Below are positions 16,377 through 22,883 of a stretch of 64,000 bases of DNA, in pieces. Under the pieces are notes generated by a model that did no database searches, was not told the origin of the DNA, and was given only the letters and a program-made list of their open reading frames with translations. The position numbers and the translations under genes are program-made. Each line of letters begins with the position of its first letter. The stretch's first letter is position 1. Origin of the DNA: Salinilacustrithrix flava (GTDB lineage Bacteria; Actinomycetota; Acidimicrobiia; Acidimicrobiales; Salinilacustritrichaceae); assembly GCA_024128875.1 (NCBI GenBank), contig JAMYFF010000007.1, positions 1-64,000 on the forward strand. Reading direction: 5' to 3'.

Positions 16377-16630
16377 TTGGTCTCCTCCTTGCTCAGCTTG
16401 TCGATGGCCTTCAGGACCTGCGTCACCTGGTACGGCTTGGCCTTGCCGCCCTTGGCCCGTTGGATGTTCACCCGGGGATCGCCGGGCCACGGTGTCTTGA
16501 ACACGGCATGGGAGGTGCCGCTCTGACGAGCAGCACCGAAGTAGTGCTGGCACACGGTCTCAAGATCCGTGTACCTCACGTTGGTCTGTGAGTTCCGCAT
16601 GGCGGCCACGAGCTTGTCGATCTTGGCCAC
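16373..16630 (-). CDS. hicA: HicA-family mRNA interferase toxin
   Basis: The 85-residue double-stranded-RNA-binding-like HicA protein has SGTSHAVFKTPWPGDPRVNI containing catalytic His41, and a basic KGGKAKPYQV segment. HicA degrades mRNA when free of HicB. GTG start at 16630 lies six bases after a TACCAT -10 box, so the transcript is probably leaderless. It is 38 bp downstream of the integrase stop and should promote retention of the element. Confidence 0.88.
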   Translation of the reverse strand: MAKIDKLVAAMRNSQTNVRYTDLETVCQHYFGAARQSGTSHAVFKTPWPGDPRVNIQRAKGGKAKPYQVTQVLKAIDKLSKEETK

Positions 16631-16636
16631 AGCAGG

Positions 16637-16657
16637 ATGGTACCGCTATTGGTACCA
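16637..16657 (-). promoter_or_regulatory. hicAB promoter/operator palindrome
   Basis: Inverted repeat TGGTACC-N6-GGTACCA (16638-16644 and 16651-16657) overlaps the minus-strand -10 box TACCAT (16637-16642), six bases before the hicA GTG. This is the expected place for HicB autorepression. The binding is inferred. Confidence 0.62.
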
Positions 16658-16668
16658 GTCGGCAACAG

Positions 16669-17805
16669 CTACTCGAACACTCCGTCGATGAGGTCGCCGG
16701 CGCGCCGGTGCTGCTCGGAGACCGTGTGGGTGTAGGTGTTCAGCGTGATCCCGATGTCGGCGTGGCCGAGGCGCTCCTGCATGATCTTGTCGTCGCCGAC
16801 GACCACCCGGCCGATGGACTGGGCGGTGTGGCGCAGGCCCTTGGGCGTGAGGCGGGGCACGCCGGCATCTTTGGCCAGCCGCTCCATGATCCGGCCGACG
16901 TTGTTGGGGTCGATCCAGCCGCCAACCTCGCTGGTGAAGACCAACTCGACGGCGCTGGTGTCGAGGCCGAGGACGACGTGCTCGGCCGCCTGGCGGGTCC
17001 GGTGCTCTTCGAGGACCTCGACGGCGCGCTCGCCGATGGCCAGGATGCGGTCGCTCGACTCCGTCTTGAGGTCCTTCATCACCGGCCGGCCCCGCACGAC
17101 GGCGAGCTGCTGGGCGACCTCGACGGTGCCGTGGTCGAGATCGAGGTCGCTCCACCGCAGGCCGAGCAGCTCGCCCCGCCGCAGCCCGGTCACGAGGCCG
17201 AGGTGGAACAGGGCGTAGAGCCGGTGCTCGCGGTTGGCGGCGAGGAACGTCTTCGCCTCGTCGACGGTCCAGCTCTTGCGGGTCGTCGCCCGCTTCGCCC
17301 TCGGGGGCTGGGTGAGCGCGACCGGGTTGCGACCGAGGCGTCCTCGCTGCACGGCCTCTTCGAGCGCCATCGACAGCACCTTGCGCACGAGGCGGGTCGA
17401 CGTGGCGCCGAGTCGGGGCTTCTCCCCTTCCAGCGCGCCGTTCAGGTCGACGATCCAGTCGTCGAGGATCTCGGGTGTCAGGTCGCGCAGCCGAACGGCG
17501 CCGATGAGCGGGACGATGTGGCGCTCGACGGCCCAGCGGTACTGGTCGAGTGTCGACTGCTCGACCCTTCCCTCCTTCGAGCGCAGCCACACGTCGACGA
17601 CGAAGGCCTCGACGGTCTCGTCGGCTGAGCCGGCCCGCCCGGCGGCCACCGACTTGGCCAGCTCGGTGGCGGCCCGCTTGGTGTCGAACGTGCCGAGCTG
17701 GCGGACCTTGCGCCGGCCGGTCGACGGGTCATAGCCGCCCTGGCGCACCGTCCACTTCCCCCGCTGCCGCTGCACCGTGGGCTCGTCGTGTGGCACCCAT
17801 TCCAT
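16669..17805 (-). CDS. int: site-specific tyrosine integrase of the element
   Basis: The 378-residue phage-type integrase has an N-terminal arm-binding domain (RGKWTVRQGGYDPSTGRRKV), a core-binding SAM-like domain (about 62-160) and a catalytic domain. Catalytic residues are Arg209, Lys247, Arg325, His348 and Tyr358. Box II reads PKGLRHT, so the usual His before Arg is Lys322. Its gene ends the element beside tRNA-Pro and points away from it. A TAGGAT box (17815-17820) nine bases upstream of the ATG suggests a leaderless promoter overlapping the CATACAT repeats, hence possible autoregulation. It should recombine the 44-bp tRNA core. Confidence 0.94.
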   Translation of the reverse strand: MEWVPHDEPTVQRQRGKWTVRQGGYDPSTGRRKVRQLGTFDTKRAATELAKSVAAGRAGSADETVEAFVVDVWLRSKEGRVEQSTLDQYRWAVERHIVPLIGAVRLRDLTPEILDDWIVDLNGALEGEKPRLGATSTRLVRKVLSMALEEAVQRGRLGRNPVALTQPPRAKRATTRKSWTVDEAKTFLAANREHRLYALFHLGLVTGLRRGELLGLRWSDLDLDHGTVEVAQQLAVVRGRPVMKDLKTESSDRILAIGERAVEVLEEHRTRQAAEHVVLGLDTSAVELVFTSEVGGWIDPNNVGRIMERLAKDAGVPRLTPKGLRHTAQSIGRVVVGDDKIMQERLGHADIGITLNTYTHTVSEQHRRAGDLIDGVFE

Positions 17806-17843
17806 ACATCAGAGATCCTACGACATACATTCTGCATACATCG
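17803..17843 (+). promoter_or_regulatory. candidate arm-type sites and int promoter, right end
   Basis: CATACAT occurs at 17803, 17824 and 17835. The last two have the same 11-bp spacing and orientation as the left-end pair at 413-430, and the 20 bp from 17824 match it with one mismatch. The integrase -10 (TAGGAT, minus strand, 17815-17820) lies between copies. Binding of these sites by integrase or Xis is inferred. Confidence 0.55.
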
Positions 17844-17856
17844 AGGGTTCGAGGCC

Positions 17857-17894
17857 GAAAACGAGGAGAGCCGGTTTCCGAAGAAACCGGCTCT
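17857..17894 (-). terminator. element-borne terminator for tRNA-Pro
   Basis: A perfect 12-bp stem AGAGCCGGTTTC / GAAACCGGCTCT around a 4-nt loop (17867-17894) is followed on the minus strand by a short T-run at 17858-17861. It lies 18 bp after the tRNA 3' end. The element thus supplies a replacement terminator for the tRNA it interrupts. Confidence 0.8.
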
Positions 17895-17911
17895 GACCTG
17901 GACTTTCTTGC

Positions 17912-17955
17912 GTCGGGCTGGGGAGATTCGAACTCCCGACCTCTTGACCCCCAGT
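17912..17955. repeat. proximal att core (44-bp direct repeat, right copy)
   Basis: It is identical to 252-295 and forms the 3' half of the functional tRNA-Pro gene. Integration keeps the tRNA intact by restoring this half. Confidence 0.88.
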
Positions 17956-17987
17956 CAAGCGCGCTAACCAAGCTGCGCCACAGCCCG
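17913..17987 (-). tRNA. tRNA-Pro (anticodon GGG)
   Basis: The minus strand folds as a cloverleaf: acceptor CGGGCTG/CAGCCCG, D arm GCGC/GCGC, anticodon stem CTTGA/TCAAG with loop CTGGGGG (anticodon GGG), and T arm GGGAG-TTCGAAT-CTCCC. The discriminator is A at 17913. CCA is not encoded (the next bases read CGC), whereas the displaced 3' fragment at 250-295 does encode it. It is the integration target of the element. Confidence 0.96.
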
Positions 17988-18042
17988 TGGGACGGTCGAA
18001 TCTACTCCCCTGCTGCTGCCGATCTGCCAATCCGCCCGTGGC

Positions 18043-18246
18043 TCAGATCACGACCGTCAGGAACTGCACGAAGCGCCAGCCCAGGTAGGCCAGCAGCAGG
18101 GCCAGCATGAGCTTGAAGTGCCAGGGCACCGGAGGCAGCGGCTCGGCCTCGGTCGGGTCAGCGACGTGGTGGCCCTCCGGGCAGTCACCTCCCTGGTCGA
18201 GCGTGTTGGGGTTGTAGAAGCGGTCGCACGCCTCGCAGAACGGCAC
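18043..18246 (-). CDS. small zinc-ribbon membrane protein
   Basis: The 67-residue protein starts MPFCEACDRFYNPNT, giving Cys4-x2-Cys7, with CPEGH later in the same domain, so three Cys and a His may bind Zn. A Pro-rich linker leads to one C-terminal transmembrane helix (FKLMLALLLAYLGWRFVQFL). GTG start lies three bases after the stop of the HMG-CoA-lyase-like gene, so it is translationally coupled. Function unknown. Confidence 0.6.
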   Translation of the reverse strand: MPFCEACDRFYNPNTLDQGGDCPEGHHVADPTEAEPLPPVPWHFKLMLALLLAYLGWRFVQFLTVVI

Positions 18247-18249
18247 CGG

Positions 18250-19128
18250 CTACCGCCCGAGCGTGGCCGTGATCCGCGACGGGACCGGGCGGCCGATGAG
18301 CGCGGACACGGTGCCGGCGGTGCGGATCATCCGGTCGAGGTCGATGCCGGTGTCGATGCCGAGCCCGTCGCACAGGTGCACGAGGTCCTCGGTGGCCAGG
18401 TTCCCGCCGGCTCCTTCGGCGAAGGGCGACCCGCCGAGCCCGCCGACGGCGGTGTCGAAGGCGGCGATGCCGAGCGTCATGGCGGCGAAGGCGTTGACCA
18501 GGGCCGTGCCCCGGGTGTCGTGCAGGTGCAGGCGCACGTCGATGCCCGTGGTGGCCACCACGTCGGCGATGCGGTCCGGGGTCGCCACGCCGGTCGTGTC
18601 GGCCAGGGTGATGGCGGTGGCGCCCGCGTCCTGGGCCGAGTCCACGATGGCGGCCACGTCGAAGGCGCCGATGTCCTCGTCGTAGGGCGAGCCGAAGGCG
18701 CAGGAGATGACGACGTCGACGGGGCGGCTGCCGGCGGTCTCGGCGATCGGCCCGATCTGGGCCACGGACTCCTCGACGCTCATCTTCACGTTGCGCTGCG
18801 AGTACGCCTCGGAGGCCGACACGGTGACGGTGAGCCCATCGACGCCGGCCTCGACCGCCAGCTCGGCGCCCTTCACGTTCGGGACGAGCGCCCAGTAGCG
18901 GGCGTGCTCGTCGCGCTCGAGGGCACGGAACAGGTCGGCGGCTCCGGCCATCGCCGGCACCGCTCGCGGGGAGACGAAGGCGGCCGCTTCGATGTCATTG
19001 ACCCCCGCATCGACCAGGGCGGTGATGAGCGCCACGCGGTCGGCGACCCGCACAGGCTGCTCGGGCTGGAGCCCGTCGCGCGGGCCCACGTCGCGGATGG
19101 AGATGGCGTCGGGCAGGTCCCAGGACAC
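18250..19128 (-). CDS. HMG-CoA lyase-like protein with Ser at the catalytic Cys position
   Basis: The 292-residue TIM-barrel protein of the HMGL/DRE-metallolyase family has PRDGLQPE (Arg17-Asp18, metal and catalysis) and the metal-binding HLHDTRG (His201, His203). The C-terminal loop is GGLGGSPFAEGAGGN. In known HMG-CoA lyases this loop reads GGLGGCPYA and its Cys is needed for activity; here it is Ser234. It lies nine bases after an acyl-CoA carboxyltransferase gene, with AGGAG at the junction, which suggests leucine catabolism or a related acyl-CoA cleavage. Either activity is altered or the substrate is different. Confidence 0.82.
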   Translation of the reverse strand: MSWDLPDAISIRDVGPRDGLQPEQPVRVADRVALITALVDAGVNDIEAAAFVSPRAVPAMAGAADLFRALERDEHARYWALVPNVKGAELAVEAGVDGLTVTVSASEAYSQRNVKMSVEESVAQIGPIAETAGSRPVDVVISCAFGSPYDEDIGAFDVAAIVDSAQDAGATAITLADTTGVATPDRIADVVATTGIDVRLHLHDTRGTALVNAFAAMTLGIAAFDTAVGGLGGSPFAEGAGGNLATEDLVHLCDGLGIDTGIDLDRMIRTAGTVSALIGRPVPSRITATLGR

Positions 19129-19137
19129 GGGTCGCTC

Positions 19138-20676
19138 CTACACCGGGGGCACGCCGTGGCGGCGGTCGGAGAACTCGCGCCGGCGGGTGCCGGCGGCGGC
19201 GAAGCGGTGCACGACCTCGTCGCGCAGGGCGCTGGGCGGGACGATGGCGTCGATGACCAGCTCCGATGCCAGGCGGAGCAGGTCCACGTCGGCCTCGTAG
19301 ATCTCGATCTGCTCGGCAACGAAGGCCTCCTGCTCGGCCTCGTCCTCGATGGCGGCGATCTTGTTGGCGAACACCGCGTTGACCGCGGCGTCGGGCCCCA
19401 TGACGGCGATCTTGGCGGTGGGCAGGGCGATGGTGGCCTCGGGGTCGAAGGCCGGGCCGCACATGGCGTAGAGGCCGGCGCCGTAGGCCTTGCGCACGAC
19501 GACGCACAGCTTGGGCACCGTCGCCTCGGTGATGGCGGTGACCATCTTGGCGCCGTGGCGGATGATCCCCTGGCGCTCCACCTGGGTGCCGATCATGAAC
19601 CCCGGCACGTCGGCGAGGAACAGCAGCGGGATGTTGAAGGCGTCGCACAGCCACACGAAGCGGGACGCCTTGTCGGCGGAGTCGACGAACAGCACCCCGC
19701 CGAGGTGGGCCGGGTTGTTGGCGACGACCCCGACCGGACGCCCGTCGATCCGGCCGAGGCCGCAGATGAGCTCCTTGGCGAAGAGCGGCTTGTACTCGAA
19801 GAAGGACTCGGCATCGACGAGACCGTCGATGAAGGCGTGCATGTCGAAGGCCACGGCCTCGTCGACCGGCACGACGTCGTCGGCGAGCTCGTGCGAGGGC
19901 GGCGCCGGCTCGTAGCGAGGCGGTTCGTCACGCCAGGTCTGGGGGAAGTACGAGAACCACGCCCGGGCCTGGTCGAGGGCGTCCTCGTCGTCGTGGGCCA
20001 GGGCGTCGCCGCAACCGGACACGCTGGCGTGCATCCGGGCCCCGCCCATCTCCTCGAGCGTGGTGTGCTCGCCGATGACCTTCTCGGCCATGCGCGGCGA
20101 GCCCAGGTACATGGAGGCGTTGCCCTCCACCATGAAGACCACGTCGCAGAAGCTCGGGATGTAGGCGCCGCCCGCCGCGGAGGGCCCGAAGAGGCAGCAG
20201 ATCTGGGGCACCCGACCGGACAGGCGGATCTGGTTGGCGAAGATCCGACCGGCGCCGCGCCGCCCGGGGAAGAGCTGCACCTGGTCGGTGATGCGGGCGC
20301 CGGCGGAGTCGACCAGCCAGAAGATGGGCAGGTCGTGGGCCAGGGCGTACTCGCTGGTGCGCACCATCTTCTCGACGGTGCGGGCCCCCCAGGACCCGGC
20401 CTTCACCGTGGGGTCGTTGGCCACCACGCACACCCGGCGGCCCTCGATGGTGCCGGTGCCGGTGACGACGCCGTCCGCCGGCAGGTCCTCGCCCTGGTTG
20501 TTGGCCAGCAGCGCGTCCTCCACGAAGGAGCCGGCGTCCAGCAGCAGGTCGAGGCGGTCGCGGACGAAGAGCTTGCCCTGCTTCTCCAGCTTCCCGGCCT
20601 GGGTCTCGAGGTTCCCGGCCAGCGCCCGGGAGGTCGCTGCCCGCAGGTGCTCGAGCGGATCGTGGGGCGCCGTCAC
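19138..20676 (-). CDS. acyl-CoA carboxylase beta subunit (carboxyltransferase)
   Basis: The 512-residue carboxyltransferase is like methylcrotonyl-CoA or propionyl-CoA carboxylase beta. N-terminal crotonase half: VDSAGARITDQVQLFPGR and FGPSAAGGAYIPSFCD, the acyl-CoA oxyanion segment. C-terminal half: LADVPGFMIGTQVERQG, the carboxybiotin site, and a PTAKIAVMGPDAAVNAVF tail. Start is the GTG at 20676; a much longer frame upstream is non-homologous. The HMG-CoA-lyase-like gene follows, so leucine degradation (MCC type) is the best guess. The biotinylated alpha subunit is not in this window. Confidence 0.88.
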   Translation of the reverse strand: MTAPHDPLEHLRAATSRALAGNLETQAGKLEKQGKLFVRDRLDLLLDAGSFVEDALLANNQGEDLPADGVVTGTGTIEGRRVCVVANDPTVKAGSWGARTVEKMVRTSEYALAHDLPIFWLVDSAGARITDQVQLFPGRRGAGRIFANQIRLSGRVPQICCLFGPSAAGGAYIPSFCDVVFMVEGNASMYLGSPRMAEKVIGEHTTLEEMGGARMHASVSGCGDALAHDDEDALDQARAWFSYFPQTWRDEPPRYEPAPPSHELADDVVPVDEAVAFDMHAFIDGLVDAESFFEYKPLFAKELICGLGRIDGRPVGVVANNPAHLGGVLFVDSADKASRFVWLCDAFNIPLLFLADVPGFMIGTQVERQGIIRHGAKMVTAITEATVPKLCVVVRKAYGAGLYAMCGPAFDPEATIALPTAKIAVMGPDAAVNAVFANKIAAIEDEAEQEAFVAEQIEIYEADVDLLRLASELVIDAIVPPSALRDEVVHRFAAAGTRRREFSDRRHGVPPV

Positions 20677-20791
20677 CCCACGATCTTGCCCGGTCCGGGC
20701 GGCAGGCGCGAAGTGCGACGCCACGACTGCCGGTTCGAGGAGGCGATCGACACGCAGGTGATCCGTCGCGTGCTGTCGATAGCCTCTCCCT

Positions 20792-21718
20792 ATGCCCACC
20801 TCCCGGCAGCGCCCGACCGTGCGCCAGCTCGAGTACGTCGTCGCGGTCGCCGACCACCTCAGCTTCAGCGCCGCGGCCGACGTCTGCGGGGTCAGCCAGC
20901 CGGCCCTGTCCACGCAGGTGCGGGAGGTGGAGCAGCGCCTCGGCCTCTCGCTGTTCGAGCGGGGTCGCGGTGGGGTGTCCGTGCCGGACCACGCCGTGGC
21001 GGTCATCGACGCCGCCCGCAGGGCCATCCGGGCCGTCGACGACGTGGCCGATGCCGCCGTGGACCTCCAGGGCGAGCTGGTCGGACCGGTCCGGATCGGG
21101 ATCATCCCCACCATGGCGCCCTACCTGCTGCCCACCCTCGTGCGAGAGCTCCGCCGGCGCCACCCGCGGGCCGAACCCGTCCTCACCGAGGAGCGCACCG
21201 ACGACCTGGTGCGCCGCATCGAGCTCGGCGAGCTGGACCTCGGGCTGCTCGCCGCGCCAGTCCCGAGCGACTCGCTGTCGTCGGTCCCCGTCGCGGTCGA
21301 CGAGTTCCACCTCGCGCTCGGCGAGGACCACCCCTACGCCGGCGAGGGCTCGCTCCCCTCCGGCGTGCTCGCCGGCCTGCCGGTGCTGCTCCTCGAGGAC
21401 GGCCACTGCCTCCGGGACCAGGCCATGGACGTGTGCGCCACCGCCGGCGCCAGCACCGACGGCGCGATCCAGGGAACCAGCCTCACCACCCTCTGCCAGA
21501 TGGTGTCGGCTGGCGGCGGCGTCACGCTCCTGCCGGCCAGCGCGCTCGAGGTCGAGGCTCGCCCCGGCTCCGGCCTCGTCACCCGTCCCCTGCGCGACCC
21601 GCGGCCGTCGCGCACCGTGGTGCTGTCGTGGCGCGACCGCTCCCCGCTCGCCGCCATGTACGCCGCCTTCGGGGACGCCATCGCCCCGGCGCTGCAGGCG
21701 GCCTGCCCCACGACCTGA
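20792..21718 (+). CDS. oxyR: OxyR-type LysR peroxide sensor
   Basis: The 308-residue LysR regulator has an N-terminal HTH (LSFSAAADVCGVSQPALSTQ) and a periplasmic-binding-like effector domain. It carries LEDGHCLRDQAMDVC with Cys206 and Cys215, the same spacing as the E. coli OxyR C199-C208 disulphide switch. It would activate peroxide defence genes on oxidation. No catalase or ahpC is adjacent. A TAGCCT -10 at 20780-20785 ends six bases before the ATG, indicating a leaderless transcript. It is divergent from the carboxyltransferase gene. Confidence 0.92.
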   Translation: MPTSRQRPTVRQLEYVVAVADHLSFSAAADVCGVSQPALSTQVREVEQRLGLSLFERGRGGVSVPDHAVAVIDAARRAIRAVDDVADAAVDLQGELVGPVRIGIIPTMAPYLLPTLVRELRRRHPRAEPVLTEERTDDLVRRIELGELDLGLLAAPVPSDSLSSVPVAVDEFHLALGEDHPYAGEGSLPSGVLAGLPVLLLEDGHCLRDQAMDVCATAGASTDGAIQGTSLTTLCQMVSAGGGVTLLPASALEVEARPGSGLVTRPLRDPRPSRTVVLSWRDRSPLAAMYAAFGDAIAPALQAACPTT

Positions 21719-21720
21719 CG

Positions 21721-21777
21721 CAACACCAGCACTGCCAGAACGGGGAGCCGCAACCGCAGCACCGCCAGAACGGGGAG
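21721..21777. repeat. two imperfect 27-bp tandem copies between convergent genes
   Basis: 21721-21747 and 21751-21777 share CAAC..CAGCAC.GCCAGAACGGGGAG with three mismatches, at a 30-bp period. They fill the 62-bp gap between the converging ends of oxyR and the SpoIIE gene. No hairpin terminator is seen. Confidence 0.6.
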
Positions 21778-21780
21778 GGG

Positions 21781-22860
21781 TCAGCTCCGGCGGATGGCGA
21801 GGATGGCGGTGTCGTCGGTGACCGGCTCGGTGGCGAAGTCCTTGGCTGCCTCGAGGAGGCTCTTGCACAGCACGTCGGGCGGCACGCCAGGGTCGCGGCG
21901 CAGCGTGTTGGCGATGCGCTCCTCCCCGAAGAACTGGTCGCCGGCGCGGGCCTCGGCCAGACCGTCGGTGTAGAGCAGCACGAGGTCGCCGGACTCCAGG
22001 TCGATCTCGCGGGAGTGGTAGTGCGACGCCGGGTCCAGCATCAGCAGCGGGCCGGTGGCCCGCAGCGGGCGGACCTCCTTGGCGTGCCAGAGCCAGCCGG
22101 CGGGGTGGCCGGCCGAGCAGACCCGGAGCGTGCCCGAGTCGGTGTCGAACACCACGACGAGCAGGGAGATGAACTCCTCGACCCGCTCGAGCGCCGACAT
22201 CTGGGCGTTCAGCTCCTCCATCGCCTGGGCCGGGTCCCGGTACTGGCGCAGGAACACGCGCAGCAGGTACTTGGCCTGGAAGGCGGTGATGGAGGCCTCG
22301 ATGCCGTGCCCGGTGACGTCGCCGATGACGGCGGCGATGCGGTTGGGCGACACCCGGAACACGTCGTAGAAGTCGCCGGCCATCATGCCGGTGCCCGGCT
22401 CGTAGACCCGGCCGAGCTCGAAGCCGGCGAAGTCGGGCAGCTCCTCGGGGGCGAGGCGGGCCGCCCACTTGCGGGGCGCCAGCTCGTCCTGGGTCAGGAC
22501 CTCCTGGGCCTTGCGCTCGAGCTCGTTGCGGTCCTCGGCGATGCGGGCGACCCTGCGGAAGTCCCGGTTGTAGTACAGCGACATGGCAACCGGGATCGTG
22601 ACCAGGGCGTAGAGCGCGGCGGCCTCGGTCGTCCCGGCGATGCCCACCACCAGCGACGCAGCGGCGAGCAGGCCGTAGAGGAGCGCAGCGTGGAGCTCCT
22701 TGCGGAACGCGGCACCGGCCAGGATGGCTTGGTCAGAGGTGTCGCCGTACTCGCTCTGGATGCGGTGCCAGCTCTGCTGGAACCGCAGCGCGGAACGGCC
22801 CCACACCACGGCGGCAACGGCGCACAGGAGTGCGACCACCGCCAGGATCGGTTGCTCCAT
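21781..22860 (-). CDS. membrane-anchored SpoIIE-type PP2C phosphatase
   Basis: The 359-residue protein has an N-terminal TM helix (ILAVVALLCAVAAVVWG), then two more helices (about 58-98), a short linker and a SpoIIE/RsbU PP2C domain. Motifs GDFYDVF, VIGDVTGHGIEAS, FDTDSGTLRVCSAGHP, LVLLYTDGLAEA and VTDDTAILAI hold the Asp residues for two metals. Such proteins dephosphorylate anti-sigma-factor antagonists. No partner switch genes are adjacent. A TAGGCT box nine bases upstream of the ATG suggests its own leaderless promoter. Confidence 0.9.
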   Translation of the reverse strand: MEQPILAVVALLCAVAAVVWGRSALRFQQSWHRIQSEYGDTSDQAILAGAAFRKELHAALLYGLLAAASLVVGIAGTTEAAALYALVTIPVAMSLYYNRDFRRVARIAEDRNELERKAQEVLTQDELAPRKWAARLAPEELPDFAGFELGRVYEPGTGMMAGDFYDVFRVSPNRIAAVIGDVTGHGIEASITAFQAKYLLRVFLRQYRDPAQAMEELNAQMSALERVEEFISLLVVVFDTDSGTLRVCSAGHPAGWLWHAKEVRPLRATGPLLMLDPASHYHSREIDLESGDLVLLYTDGLAEARAGDQFFGEERIANTLRRDPGVPPDVLCKSLLEAAKDFATEPVTDDTAILAIRRS

Positions 22861-22883
22861 GGATCGTCGAGCCTACGCGCTGC

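Larger units (their letters stand above)
252..17955. mobile_element. tRNA-Pro-integrated mobilizable element (IME), about 17.7 kb
   Basis: A 44-bp direct repeat bounds the segment; the right copy lies in an intact tRNA-Pro and the left copy is a tRNA fragment. Inside are a terminal tyrosine integrase beside the tRNA, an Xis-like protein, a MobF relaxase-helicase, two toxin-antitoxin modules, a second tyrosine recombinase, secreted proteins and a redox/metal cargo. No coupling protein, VirB4-type ATPase, FtsK/TraB translocase or replication initiator is recognisable. I therefore infer a mobilizable rather than self-transmissible element. Matching CATACAT repeat pairs lie inside each end. Confidence 0.87.

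Noticed and set aside
11811..16630. Self-transmissible conjugative element (AICE or ICE)
   Set aside because: No FtsK/TraB translocase, coupling protein, VirB4-like ATPase or replication initiator is recognisable in 252-17955.
20190..20700. Frameshift or fusion in the carboxyltransferase/oxyR divergent region
   Set aside because: The carboxyltransferase frame is unbroken from 20676 to 19138, and oxyR starts cleanly at 20792.
19138..21114. 658-residue version of the carboxyltransferase
   Set aside because: The extra 146 residues upstream of the GTG at 20676 overlap oxyR antisense and show no similarity to the family.
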